Shown one piece after another: positions 15,525 through 24,045 of a stretch of 64,000 nt of DNA. Position numbers and translations under genes: made by a program. How positions within the stretch are numbered: position 1 is the stretch's first letter; each line of letters begins with the position of its first letter. The DNA lies in the NCBI RefSeq assembly GCF_021554725.1, contig NZ_JAIZDP010000005.1:62001-126000 (forward strand). The letters run 5' to 3'. Source of the DNA: Sinomonas notoginsengisoli. Lineage in GTDB: Bacteria > Actinomycetota > Actinomycetes > Actinomycetales > Micrococcaceae. The notes beneath the pieces were generated by a model. The model was not told the origin of the DNA, did not search any database, and was given only the letters and a program-made list of their open reading frames with translations.

Positions 15525-17764
15525 GGTGCCTCCTGGAGGTCGGGCGCTGCGGCGAGGGTGCTGCGTGCTGCAGGGGCGAGGACGGGGCCCGGGACCGGCG
15601 CCCGCTCCACGATCACGTGGGTCGTCTTGAACTCGGGCATCCCGGAGGTGGGGTCCGTGCGGGCCTCGGTGACGCGGTTGGCCGTGCCGGCGCCGGGGAA
15701 GTGGAACGGAAGGAAGACCGTGTCCGGCCGGAGGCCGAGGGCCAGCTCGGCGCGGACCAGGACCGCAGGGCCGGCGGACGACGCCCGGGCAGCCCCGGCC
15801 TCCCCCGAACGCCGGACCCGCACCCAGTCGCCGTCCGCGATCCCGAGCCCAGAGGCCGCTGCGGGATGCAGCGAGAGCCGGCCCTCGGGTTGGGCAGCCG
15901 AGAGGGAGACGACCCGGCGGGTCTGCGTGCCGGACTGGTACTGCTCGAGCACTCGGCCGGTCGCGAGCGCGAACTCGCCGCGCCCGGACGGACGGACGGA
16001 GACGGCGGCACGGACCGCCACGAGACGCGCGCGGCCGTCGGGGTGCGCGAAGCGCTCGGCGAAGAGCCGCGGGGTGCCCGTCGGAGGGATCCCGTCCCGC
16101 CCCTGCGGGCACGGCCAGTGCAACGCCTCTCCGGCGTCGAGCCGCTCATAGGTGATCCCCGAGTAGTCGGCAGGGCCGCCTGCCGAGGCGGCGCGCAACT
16201 CCTCGAACACCTCGCGTGGGTCGTCGGGGAAGGCGGACGGCGCATCCAGGAGCGCCGCGAGCCGGTTGAGGATCCACAGCTCGGACCGGGCCCCGGCGGG
16301 AGGGCTGACGGCGCGCCTGCGCCGCAGCACGCGGCCCTCCAGATTCGTCATGGTGCCTTCCTCCTCGGCCCACTGCAGCACGGGCAGCACGAGGTCCGCC
16401 TCGCGCGCCGTCTCGGAGAGGAAGAAGTCGCTCACCACGAGGAAGTCGAGCGCCTGCAGCCCGCGGCGGACGGCCGTGGCGTCCGGGGCGGAAACCAGGA
16501 TGTTGGCACCGTGCACGAACAGGCACCGCACGCCGCCCGCCTGGCCCTCGGCCGCCGGTGCGCCCAATGTTGCGAGGAGTTCGACGGCGGGCAGCCCCGT
16601 CCCCGGGATGCTCGCCTCGGGCACGCCCCAGACACGGGCGAGGTGGTCGCGTGCCGCGGGGTCGGTGATCTTGCGGTAGCCCGGGAGCTGGTCCGCCTTC
16701 TGCCCGTGCTCGCGGCCGCCCTGGCCGTTGCCCTGGCCAGTGAGCGTGCCGTAGCCGCCGCGCGCCGAGCCGGGCAGGCCGAGCAGGAGGGCGAGGTTGA
16801 TGGCAGCGGTCGTGGTGTCCGTGCCGTCCGCGTGCTGCTCGATGCCGCGGCCCGTGAGGATGTAGCACGAGCCGGTGCGGGCCGAGTGCGCGAGGCGTGC
16901 AGCTGTCTCCCGGACGAGGGCCGCCGGGACGCCGGTGGCCGCCTGCACGCGCTCGGGCCACCATGGTGCCACCGAGCGGATCAGGTCCTCCATGCCCTCG
17001 GTGCGCTCGGCGAGGTAGGCGCGGGCGGCGAGGCCGCCGTTGATGACAACGTGCGCGAGCCCGAGGAGCAGGATGAGGTCCGTGTGCGGAGCGGGCTGGA
17101 GGTGGAGCCCGGCGCCGTCCGCCGTGAGCGCCGCCGTCTCGGAGCGGCGGGGGTCGACGACGATAAGGCCGCCGGCATCCCGCGCGCCGGCGAGGTGCTG
17201 CACGAACGGCGGCATCGTGTCCGCCACGTTGGATCCCAGCAGGAGGACCGTGTCCGCCCCGGCGAGGTCCGCGACGGGGAACGGCAGCCCGCGGTCGAGC
17301 CCAAACGCGCGGTTCGCGGCCGCCGCGGCGGAGGACATGCAGAACCGGCCGTTGTAGTCGATGCGCGAGGTGCCCAGCGCGACGCGGGCGAATTTGCCGA
17401 GCAGGTAGGCCTTCTCGTTCGTGAGGCCCCCGCCCCCGAACACGCCGACGGCGTCCTTCCCGTACCGGTCCTGTGCCGTCCGCACCTCCGCCGCGATCCT
17501 AGTCAGTGCCACGTCCCAGCTCACGGGGCGGAGCTCGCCGTCATCCGAGCGAAGGAGCGGCTCCGTGAGGCGCTCGGGGTGGCCGAGTAGCTCGGCGGCT
17601 GTCCAGCCCTTGCGGCACAGCCCGCCGCGGTTGGTCGGGAACTCGCGTCCTGCCACCTCGGGTGCGGCCGGGGCCGGGCCGGTGGATGGGCCCTGCGGCG
17701 TTGCCACCACGGACATCGCGCACTGGAGCGCGCAGTAGGGGCAGTGCGTGTCGGTCACCGTCAC
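15521..17764 (-). CDS. nasC: Assimilatory nitrate reductase, catalytic subunit
   Basis: A 747-residue molybdopterin oxidoreductase that reduces nitrate to nitrite in the cytoplasm. The N-terminal [4Fe-4S] cysteines are CPYCALQC with the fourth in GGLCRKGW. The molybdenum-ligand cysteine is in NGRFCMSSA, and the cofactor-binding domains follow (LLLGSNVADTMPPF, VVDPRRSETA, GYGTLTGQGNGQGGREHGQK). A C-terminal MoCo-binding domain contains HPAAASGLGIADGDWVRV. There is no twin-arginine signal, as expected for a cytoplasmic assimilatory enzyme. GTG at 17764 overlaps the narK stop, and its own stop overlaps the nasB start, so all three are translationally coupled. Confidence 0.93.
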   Translation of the reverse strand: MTVTDTHCPYCALQCAMSVVATPQGPSTGPAPAAPEVAGREFPTNRGGLCRKGWTAAELLGHPERLTEPLLRSDDGELRPVSWDVALTRIAAEVRTAQDRYGKDAVGVFGGGGLTNEKAYLLGKFARVALGTSRIDYNGRFCMSSAAAAANRAFGLDRGLPFPVADLAGADTVLLLGSNVADTMPPFVQHLAGARDAGGLIVVDPRRSETAALTADGAGLHLQPAPHTDLILLLGLAHVVINGGLAARAYLAERTEGMEDLIRSVAPWWPERVQAATGVPAALVRETAARLAHSARTGSCYILTGRGIEQHADGTDTTTAAINLALLLGLPGSARGGYGTLTGQGNGQGGREHGQKADQLPGYRKITDPAARDHLARVWGVPEASIPGTGLPAVELLATLGAPAAEGQAGGVRCLFVHGANILVSAPDATAVRRGLQALDFLVVSDFFLSETAREADLVLPVLQWAEEEGTMTNLEGRVLRRRRAVSPPAGARSELWILNRLAALLDAPSAFPDDPREVFEELRAASAGGPADYSGITYERLDAGEALHWPCPQGRDGIPPTGTPRLFAERFAHPDGRARLVAVRAAVSVRPSGRGEFALATGRVLEQYQSGTQTRRVVSLSAAQPEGRLSLHPAAASGLGIADGDWVRVRRSGEAGAARASSAGPAVLVRAELALGLRPDTVFLPFHFPGAGTANRVTEARTDPTSGMPEFKTTHVIVERAPVPGPVLAPAARSTLAAAPDLQEAP

Positions 17765-19197
17765 ACCCCTGCCCGTGCGGCGTGTGCGCCACGGCGCAGG
17801 TAGCACGCCCACGAGACCGCGAGCATGAGCACATAAGCGCCCACGAAGCCGAAGAACGCGGGGACGTAGGAGCCGGTCGAACTGCTCGAGGCGCCTAGTA
17901 CCTGCGGGATGACGAACCCTCCGTAGGCGCCGATTGCCGAGATGAGGCCAAGGGCAGCGGAGGCGAGCCGGGTGGTGTACGACGGCGCGGTGCCGGCGCG
18001 TGCGGCGCGGCTGGACGTGGCGAAGATGGCCGGGATCATGCGGTACGTCGACCCGTTGCCGATGCCGCTGGCTGCAAACAGCACGAGGAACAGGGCGAGG
18101 AAGAGCCAGAAGCTCCTCAGGGGGAGGGTGGCGATGACCGCGAGGGTCACGAGTGCCATCGCCGCGAACGAGGCGACCGTGATCCGTGCGCCGCCGAAGC
18201 GGTCGGCGAGCCTGCCGCCGTAGGGCCGGGCGAGCGAGCCCACGAGCGGGCCGAGGAAGGCGAGCGAGAGTGCCACGGGGACGCTGGCCGCGTGGAGGGT
18301 GAAGGTGGAGTAGGCGGGGAAGATGTCGTGGATGAGCTTCGGGAAGACTCCGCCGAACCCGATGAATGAGCCGAACGTGCCGACGTAGAGGAATGCGATG
18401 ACCCACAGGTGCGGTTCCCTGAGCGCCGCGAGCGAGCCCGCGACGTCGCCCTTCGCGTGGGAGAGGTTGTCCATGTTCCGCCAGGCGCCGAAGGCGGCGA
18501 CGAGGATCAGCGGGATCCACATGAGGCCCGCCACGGCGAGGGTCGTGCCGTGCGCGCCGGTGAGGAGGGCGGCCGTGAGGCCCACGGCGATCGGGACGGC
18601 GAGCTGGGCGACTGCGGCGCCGAGGTTCCCGCCTGCGGCGTTGAGTCCGAGCGCCCAGCCCTTCTCCTTGGCGGGGAAGAAGAACGTGATGTTGGCCATC
18701 GAGCTTGCGAAGTTGCCGCCGCCGAAGCCGGCCAGGCCCGCCACCGCGAGCATGAGCCAGAACGGCGTCGAGGGGTTCGAAACGCAGGCCGCGAGGCCGA
18801 TGGCCGGGATGAGCAGGAGCAGGGCGGAGACGATGGTCCAGTTGCGGCCGCCGAAGCGGGAGACCATGAAGGTGTAGGGGATACGCAGGGTCGCGCCGAC
18901 GAGGCTCGGCATGGAGAGCAGCCAGAACGTCTGGGCGGTGTCGAAAGCGAAGCCCGCAGCGGGGAGTTGGACCACGACGATCGACCACAGCTGCCACACC
19001 ACGAACCCGAGGAACTCCGCGAAGATCGACCACCGCAGGTTGCGGCGGGCCACGGTGCGGCCCTCGTGTTCCCACTGGCGTGTGTCCTCGGGATCCCAGT
19101 GCTCGATCCAGCGGCCCTTGCGGACGTCGAGACGGAGCGAGGGTTCCCGGGTAGGTGCGGGTGCGGCGTCGTGCGCCGTCTGGGATTCGGTGCTCAC
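17761..19197 (-). CDS. narK: Nitrate/nitrite MFS transporter, NarK type
   Basis: A 478-residue MFS protein of the NNP (nitrate/nitrite porter) family with about 12 membrane segments after a hydrophilic N-terminus of about 55 residues (WDPEDTRQWEHEGRTVARRNL). NarK signatures are visible: RIPYTFMVSRFGGRNWT, the glycine-rich nitrate motif GLAGFGGGNFASSMANITFFFP, GWALGLNAAGGNLG, and RPYGGRLADRFGG. GTG at 19197 has GAGGAGG six bases before it. It heads the narK-nasC-nasB operon and has a GlnR-type site upstream, so nitrogen control is expected. Confidence 0.94.
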   Translation of the reverse strand: MSTESQTAHDAAPAPTREPSLRLDVRKGRWIEHWDPEDTRQWEHEGRTVARRNLRWSIFAEFLGFVVWQLWSIVVVQLPAAGFAFDTAQTFWLLSMPSLVGATLRIPYTFMVSRFGGRNWTIVSALLLLIPAIGLAACVSNPSTPFWLMLAVAGLAGFGGGNFASSMANITFFFPAKEKGWALGLNAAGGNLGAAVAQLAVPIAVGLTAALLTGAHGTTLAVAGLMWIPLILVAAFGAWRNMDNLSHAKGDVAGSLAALREPHLWVIAFLYVGTFGSFIGFGGVFPKLIHDIFPAYSTFTLHAASVPVALSLAFLGPLVGSLARPYGGRLADRFGGARITVASFAAMALVTLAVIATLPLRSFWLFLALFLVLFAASGIGNGSTYRMIPAIFATSSRAARAGTAPSYTTRLASAALGLISAIGAYGGFVIPQVLGASSSSTGSYVPAFFGFVGAYVLMLAVSWACYLRRGAHAARAGV

Positions 19198-19250
19198 TGG
19201 TCCTCCTCGGGAGCGGGCTCTGTGCTTGCCTTCCACGGTAGGAACGGGGC

Positions 19251-19288
19251 GTTTCGCGGAGTGGCGCCAGCCGTAAACAGGTTGTGAC
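19251..19288 (-). promoter_or_regulatory. Putative GlnR site upstream of narK
   Basis: Read on the minus strand there are four pentamers at exact 11-base spacing: GTCAC (19288-19284), TTTAC (19277-19273), CGCCA (19266-19262) and GAAAC (19255-19251). The first and last match the GlnR consensus gTnAC and GaAAC, the second keeps AC, and the third is degenerate. It ends 54 bases upstream of the narK GTG, a normal distance for an activator. Confidence 0.6.
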
Positions 19289-19368
19289 ATCCACCTCTCC
19301 GCGTCCCGCGGCATTCCGTGAGGCGGGGGACCATGCTGTTTCGTCCCAGCTTTGACGTCTCACTATAT

Positions 19369-19381
19369 GGACAATTTGTCC
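19369..19381. promoter_or_regulatory. Palindrome GGACAA-T-TTGTCC upstream of MHS transporter
   Basis: A perfect 6-1-6 inverted repeat lies 88 bases upstream of the transporter ATG, next to a TTGACG at 19352 and an AT-rich ACTATATGG. It is a plausible operator for a dimeric repressor. The regulator is unknown. Confidence 0.4.
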
Positions 19382-19468
19382 GTTGCGTGGACGGGCCGGA
19401 CGTAGGATGGCTTGTACTCAAACCCAGGGCCGAAGTCAATCCTCGGTCCAGCATGTGAAAGCGAAATC

Positions 19469-20878
19469 ATGTCTACCACTTCCGCGGTGACGGAGCCCTC
19501 GGCCGGCCAGGCGGCCAACACGAAGGGCCGGGTCATCTTCTCGAGCCTCATCGGCACGACCATCGAATTCTTCGACTTCTACGCGTACGCGACCGCTTCG
19601 GTCCTCGTGTTCCCGAAGCTCTTCTTCCCGAACGCATCGGACATCAACGCGATCCTGTCCTCGTTCGCGATCTTTGGCGTGGCATTCATCGCCCGGCCCG
19701 TCGGCTCGATCATCTTCGGTCACTTCGGCGACAGGCTCGGGCGCAAGGGCACCCTCGTGGCGTCGCTGCTCACCATGGGTGTTGCGACGTTCCTCATCGG
19801 GCTCCTGCCGCCTGCGACGACGGCGGGCTGGACGGTCCTGGCCCCGCTCGCACTCGTGATCCTCCGCTTCCTGCAGGGCCTCGCCCTCGGCGGCGAGTGG
19901 TCCGGTGCCGCGCTGCTCGCCACCGAGAACGCACCCGCCAACAAGCGGGCCGTGTGGGGCACGTTCCCGCAGCTCGGCGCCCCGATCGGGTTCATCATCG
20001 CCAACGTGATGTACGTGGTCATGAACTCGTTCCTGTCCGCAGCGCAGTTCGAGGCGTGGGGCTGGCGGATCCCGTTCCTGTTCAGCATCATCATGGTCGC
20101 CGTCGGCCTGTACGTGCGGCTCAAGCTCGTCGAGAGCACGTCCTTCAAGAAGGTCGTCGAGGCGGAGAAGGTCGCCAGGGTCCCGCTCGCCGCGACCTTC
20201 AAGCACCACTGGCGCGAGGTCATCGCCGGCACGTTCATCATGCTGGCGACCTACGTGCTCTTCTACCTGACCACGAGCTTCACCCTGACGTACGGCACGG
20301 CGACGGACAAGGTCGACGAGGCCAAGGCTGCCGCCGCCAAGGCCGGCAAGACGTTCGACGCCTCCTCGTTCGTCCCGGGCCTCGGGATCGACCGCGGGCT
20401 GTTCCTCTGGATGCTGATCATCGGCGTCGTCTTCTTCGGCATCTTCACGGTCGTGTCCGGCCCGCTGGCCGAGAAGTACGGCCGCCGCAGGTTCCTGCTC
20501 TGGGTCACCGGACTCATCTTCGTGTTCGGCCTCGCCTGGGGCCTCATGTTCGGCCCGGGCACCGGTGCTGCGATGGTCGGCCTCATCGTGGGCTTCACGC
20601 TCATGGGATCCACGTTCGGCCCCATGGCCGCGATCCTGCCGGAGCTGTTCCCCGCGAACGTCCGCTACACGGGCTCCGCCATCGCGTACAACCTCTCGTC
20701 CGTGCTCGGCGCCGCCCCCGCCTCCTTCGTGGCGATCGCGCTGTGGCAGTTCGGCAAGGGCAGCACGGTGTGGGTCGGCGTGTACCTCGCGGCCGCCGCG
20801 GTCCTGACGTTCGTCGCGCTGCTGATGACCAAGGAGACCCGCGACAAGAAGTTCGAGGACAACGTCTCGGCGAAGTGA
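19469..20878 (+). CDS. MHS-family MFS transporter (metabolite/H+ symporter)
   Basis: A 469-residue MFS protein of the metabolite:H+ symporter group (ShiA/ProP/KgtP-like). About 12 membrane segments are present. Signature stretches are SLIGTTIEFFDFYAYATAS in helix 1, GHFGDRLGRKGTL in loop 2-3, RFLQGLALGGEWSGAALLATENAP in helix 4-5, and a C-terminal ELFPANVRYTGSAIAYNL. Substrates of the group include organic acids, betaines and shikimate; none can be chosen here. ATG at 19469 is used with only a weak GAAAGCGA upstream. The gene ends in a strong hairpin. Confidence 0.9.
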   Translation: MSTTSAVTEPSAGQAANTKGRVIFSSLIGTTIEFFDFYAYATASVLVFPKLFFPNASDINAILSSFAIFGVAFIARPVGSIIFGHFGDRLGRKGTLVASLLTMGVATFLIGLLPPATTAGWTVLAPLALVILRFLQGLALGGEWSGAALLATENAPANKRAVWGTFPQLGAPIGFIIANVMYVVMNSFLSAAQFEAWGWRIPFLFSIIMVAVGLYVRLKLVESTSFKKVVEAEKVARVPLAATFKHHWREVIAGTFIMLATYVLFYLTTSFTLTYGTATDKVDEAKAAAAKAGKTFDASSFVPGLGIDRGLFLWMLIIGVVFFGIFTVVSGPLAEKYGRRRFLLWVTGLIFVFGLAWGLMFGPGTGAAMVGLIVGFTLMGSTFGPMAAILPELFPANVRYTGSAIAYNLSSVLGAAPASFVAIALWQFGKGSTVWVGVYLAAAAVLTFVALLMTKETRDKKFEDNVSAK

Positions 20879-20890
20879 CCTCGGGACGCT

Positions 20891-20936
20891 GAGAGGTGAC
20901 CCCGCGACGGATTCTTCCGTTGCGCGGTCACCTCTC
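20891..20936. terminator. Hairpin terminator made of phased GTGACC units
   Basis: GAGAGGTGACC (20891-20901) is the exact reverse complement of 20926-20936, and the inner CGACGG and CCGTTG parts also pair around a short loop. It lies between the convergent MHS transporter and accA genes and can stop both. The GTGACC core at 20896 repeats one found at 20875, exactly 21 bases earlier, at the transporter stop codon. Confidence 0.75.
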
Positions 20937-20998
20937 GCGTTTGCGGCGTCTTCGGCCGGCGCTTGCGGGGTCCTTGTCGCCGAGTCCCCTTCGGGGCG

Positions 20999-22813
20999 TC
21001 AGTCCTCGATCGTGGCGATGACCGCGCCCGCGGCCACGGTACGGCCCGCCTCGGCCGTGAGGCCCTTCACTGTGCCCGCCTTATGGGCCGTGAGTGGCTG
21101 CTCCATTTTCATGGCTTCGAGCACGACGACGAGATCGCCTTCCGCGACCACGTCACCGTCCGCGACAGCGACCTTGACGATCGTTCCCTGCATCGGGGCC
21201 GTCAGGGCGTCGCCGCTCGCCGCCGCGGTCGCGGGACCGCGGGAGCTGCGGCCCTTCTTCTTCGCCTTGGGCGCCTTGGCGACGCCCAGCGACAGTCCGG
21301 CCGGAATCGTCACCTCGAGGCGCTTGCCGCCCACCTCGACGACGACGCTCTGCCGCGCCGCGTCGTCGTCTGCACCATCAGCAGCACCAAGTGGGCCGGC
21401 GTATGCGGGAATGTCGTTGGCGAACTCTGTCTCGATCCACCGCGTGTGCACGCTGAAGGGGCCCTCGGCCGGGGCGAAGGCCGGATCGCGGACGACGGCG
21501 GCGTGGAACGGCACCACGGTCGGCATGCCCGTGATCTCGAGCTCGTCGAGCGCGCGGCGGGCACGCTGGAGCGCCTGCTGCCGCGAGGAGCCGGAGACGA
21601 CGAGCTTGGCGAGCATCGAGTCGAAGTTGCCGGAGATCACGTCCCCGGCCACGACGCCGGAGTCGACGCGCACGCCCGGCCCGGTCGGGTAGGTGAGCGT
21701 CTCGACGGTGCCCGGGGCGGGCATGAAACCGCGGCCGGGGTCCTCGCCGTTGATGCGGAACTCGAACGAGTGGCCGCGGATCTCGGGGTCGTCGTAGCCG
21801 AGCTCCTCGCCGCGGGCCAAGCGGAACTGCTCACGCACGAGGTCTAGGCCGGTGACCTCCTCGGAGACGCAGTGCTCCACCTGGAGGCGTGTGTTGACCT
21901 CGAGGAAGCTGATGGTGCCGTCCTGGCCCACGAGGAACTCGCACGTGCCTGCACCGAGATAGCCTGCCTCGGCGAGGATGGCCTTGGACGCCTCGTACAG
22001 GCGCTTGTTCTGCTCCTCGCTCAGGAACGGCGCGGGGGCCTCCTCGACGAGTTTCTGGTTGCGGCGCTGGAGTGAGCAGTCGCGGGTGGAGACGACGACG
22101 ACGTTGCCGGCCGCATCAGCGAGGCACTGGGTCTCGACGTGGCGCGGCGCGTCGAGGAAGCGCTCGATGAAGCACTCGCCCCGGCCAAACGCGGCGGTCG
22201 CCTCTCGGACGGCGGACTCGAACAGCTCGGGGATCTCCTCGAGCGTGCGGGCCACTTTGATGCCTCGGCCGCCACCGCCGTACGCGGCCTTGATGGCCAC
22301 CGGGAGGCCGAACTCGCGGGCGAACGCGAGGACCTCGTCCGCGGACTCGGCCGGATCCGGAGTGCCGGGGACGAGCGGGGCGCCCACCTTCTCGGCGATG
22401 TGGCGGGCGCGGACCTTGTCGCCGAGCGCGGCAATCGCCTCGGGGGAGGGACCAATCCACGTCAGCCCCGCGTCGATGACGCGCTGGGCAAACTCGGCAT
22501 TCTCTGACAGGAAGCCGTAGCCGGGGTGCACGGAGTCCGCGCCCGAGGCGCGCGCCGCGTCGAGGATCTTCTCCATGACGAGGTAGGACTCGGCCGCGCT
22601 GCTGCCGCCGAGTCCGAAGGCCTCGTCCGCGAGCCGCACGTGCAGCGCATCCCGATCCGGGTCCGCGTACACGGCGACTGAGGCGATGCCCTCGTCGCGG
22701 GCGGCGCGGATGACGCGCACGGCGATCTCGCCGCGATTGGCGATGAGCACCTTCGTGATGGGCCGGCTGGTGGGCTCGTGGGCAGCGCTGGAGGACGCGG
22801 CATTGGGAGACAA
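20999..22813 (-). CDS. accA: Acyl-CoA carboxylase alpha chain: biotin carboxylase + BCCP
   Basis: A 604-residue fusion: biotin carboxylase at about residues 18-470 ([21 protein letters not shown]-grasp loop [31 protein letters not shown]) and a C-terminal biotin carboxyl carrier domain whose acceptor lysine is in EAMKMEQPL. It carboxylates biotin and passes CO2 to the beta subunit encoded at 33-34.6 kb, yielding malonyl- or methylmalonyl-CoA. The TTG at 22813 is preferred because GGAG lies six bases before it; TTG at 22819 is also possible. A TGTAG-N5-CTACA repeat lies 94 bases upstream. Confidence 0.94.
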   Translation of the reverse strand: MSPNAASSSAAHEPTSRPITKVLIANRGEIAVRVIRAARDEGIASVAVYADPDRDALHVRLADEAFGLGGSSAAESYLVMEKILDAARASGADSVHPGYGFLSENAEFAQRVIDAGLTWIGPSPEAIAALGDKVRARHIAEKVGAPLVPGTPDPAESADEVLAFAREFGLPVAIKAAYGGGGRGIKVARTLEEIPELFESAVREATAAFGRGECFIERFLDAPRHVETQCLADAAGNVVVVSTRDCSLQRRNQKLVEEAPAPFLSEEQNKRLYEASKAILAEAGYLGAGTCEFLVGQDGTISFLEVNTRLQVEHCVSEEVTGLDLVREQFRLARGEELGYDDPEIRGHSFEFRINGEDPGRGFMPAPGTVETLTYPTGPGVRVDSGVVAGDVISGNFDSMLAKLVVSGSSRQQALQRARRALDELEITGMPTVVPFHAAVVRDPAFAPAEGPFSVHTRWIETEFANDIPAYAGPLGAADGADDDAARQSVVVEVGGKRLEVTIPAGLSLGVAKAPKAKKKGRSSRGPATAAASGDALTAPMQGTIVKVAVADGDVVAEGDLVVVLEAMKMEQPLTAHKAGTVKGLTAEAGRTVAAGAVIATIED

Positions 22814-22906
22814 GGGCAACTCCGTTCTGTACTCCGCGAAGCCTAGCGCTCAATTGGTGGGATCGCCCATATTGGTGGCGGATTCCGCCCGTAGGTGGTC
22901 GATCTG

Positions 22907-22923
22907 TTGTAGAAGACCTACAA
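22907..22923. promoter_or_regulatory. Inverted repeat TTGTAG-N5-CTACAA upstream of accA
   Basis: A perfect 6-5-6 palindrome lies 94 bases upstream of the accA start. The same core, TGTAG-N5-CTACA, occurs at 34727-34743, 107 bases upstream of pccB. I find no other copy in the window. The placement before both carboxylase units suggests an operator for a common regulator. Confidence 0.6.
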
Positions 22924-22942
22924 AAGGTGCCGGAGTCGCTCC

Positions 22943-23629
22943 TCAGCGGTCGACGGCGGTCGCCCACCAGTCCGTGAGGCGCACCCCGACTCCGGCAAGG
23001 AGGGCCCGAAGGGTCGAGACGGACAGCCCCACGACGGTGTGCGGGTCCCCGTCCACGCGGGCCAGGAACGCCCCGCCCAGCCCGTCGATCGTGAACGACC
23101 CCGCGCATTCCAGCGGCTCGCCGGTGGCCACGTAGGCCGCGATGTCCTCCGTGCTCATCGCCGTGAACTCGACCCCGGCGGAGGCGACCTCGCCCGCCCC
23201 GGGGGACCACGCGGCGTCGTGCGCCCCGTCCTGTTGGTCCTGGACGGGCCGACGGTCCACGAGCCAGTGCCCCGTGTGCAGGACGCCGGCACGCCCGCTC
23301 ATCGCGGCCAGACGCTCGCGGGCGACATCAGGCGTGTAGGGCTTGCCGAGGGCTTCGCCGTCGAGCTCGAAGACCGAGTCGCAGCCCAGCACGAGGGTTC
23401 CGGCAGCGGCGGGCAGCGCGGCCACGGCCTCGGCCTTGGCACGGGCCAGGAGGAGGGCCTTCTCGGCGGGGGATGCGCCGGGGTGCCCCGCGGCGACGGA
23501 CTCCTCGTCCACGGCGGAGACCAGGATTCGGTGCGGAATCCCGGCCTCCTCGAGCAGCTTGGTCCGGGCTGGCGACTTCGAGGCGAGGATGAGCGCGGGC
23601 GGGGCGGGAGGCGCGGTGTGCACGGTCAC
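22943..23629 (-). CDS. maf: Maf-like nucleoside triphosphate pyrophosphatase
   Basis: A 228-residue Maf/Ham1-superfamily protein, a house-cleaning pyrophosphatase acting on non-canonical or excess nucleotides. Family motifs are SKSPARTKLLEEAGI at the N-terminus, the SAVDEESV segment, VLGCDSVFELDGEALGKP, the SGRAGVLHTGHWLV stretch, and CAGSFTIDGLGGAFLARVDGDPHTVVGLS near the C-terminus. The start is GTG at 23629. In related actinobacteria maf lies between accE and accA; here accA is next to it but accE is 9 kb away. The upstream PQ-loop frame reads into its first 300 bases. Confidence 0.93.
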   Translation of the reverse strand: MTVHTAPPAPPALILASKSPARTKLLEEAGIPHRILVSAVDEESVAAGHPGASPAEKALLLARAKAEAVAALPAAAGTLVLGCDSVFELDGEALGKPYTPDVARERLAAMSGRAGVLHTGHWLVDRRPVQDQQDGAHDAAWSPGAGEVASAGVEFTAMSTEDIAAYVATGEPLECAGSFTIDGLGGAFLARVDGDPHTVVGLSVSTLRALLAGVGVRLTDWWATAVDR

Positions 23630-23951
23630 CCGCCCAGCCTAGCCCCGCGGCATGGCGGACCTCCGCCAGCCGGGCGCCCCGTATTCGTGAGCGGGAAGAC
23701 GCAAACCGCAGGTACCAGACGAGCATTAACAGCATGGTGACCACGTAGAACCCGTGCAGGGCCCAGATCGGACCCGCCGGAAGGCTCAGCACGTAGAACG
23801 TGTGGATCCCGTTCGCCAGATTGGACAGCATCAGGTTGGCAAGGCTGTACGAGGCGAGGTTCCGCGTCCGCGCCGCCTTGACGAGCATCGGAAGGTTGCT
23901 CGATGCGAAGAGCGCCGTCGAGACGGTGCCGGCGAGGACTGCGGGTTCCAT
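23328..23951 (-). CDS. PQ-loop/SemiSWEET-like membrane protein, 3-prime end runs into maf
   Basis: From ATG at 23951 the first ~95 residues form a three-helix PQ-loop unit: TVSTALFASSNLPMLVKA, then ASYSLANLMLSNLANGIHTFYVL, then ALHGFYVVTMLLMLVWYL, followed by a basic end. This is the size and pattern of SemiSWEET-type transporters. The frame, however, stays open to 23328, adding over 100 arginine-rich residues that are plainly maf read in another frame. A one-base shift would stop at a TAG near 23642, just before maf. The genuine gene is probably about 23640-23951, either frameshifted or having lost its stop. Confidence 0.6.
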   Translation of the reverse strand: MEPAVLAGTVSTALFASSNLPMLVKAARTRNLASYSLANLMLSNLANGIHTFYVLSLPAGPIWALHGFYVVTMLLMLVWYLRFASSRSRIRGARLAEVRHAAGLGWAGDRAHRASRPARAHPRLEVASPDQAARGGRDSAPNPGLRRGRGVRRRGAPRRIPRREGPPPGPCQGRGRGRAARRCRNPRAGLRLGLRARRRSPRQALHA

Positions 23952-24045
23952 GCCTTTCACGCTACGCAGTGCGGGCATGCCGCGAATCGGCACGATTGCC
24001 CATGCGCGGCCCATTTCGCGCCCCATTCTGGGCTGCACCCCATGG

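Noticed and set aside
13959-16112. A longer start for nasB reaching 16112
   Set aside because: The extra residues lie inside nasC in another frame. The GTG at 15524 has a strong RBS and overlaps the nasC stop.
15521-19363. A single 1280-codon frame spanning narK and nasC
   Set aside because: Only the part from GTG 17764 codes for nitrate reductase. The upstream part is narK read in the wrong frame, with an arginine/proline-rich translation.
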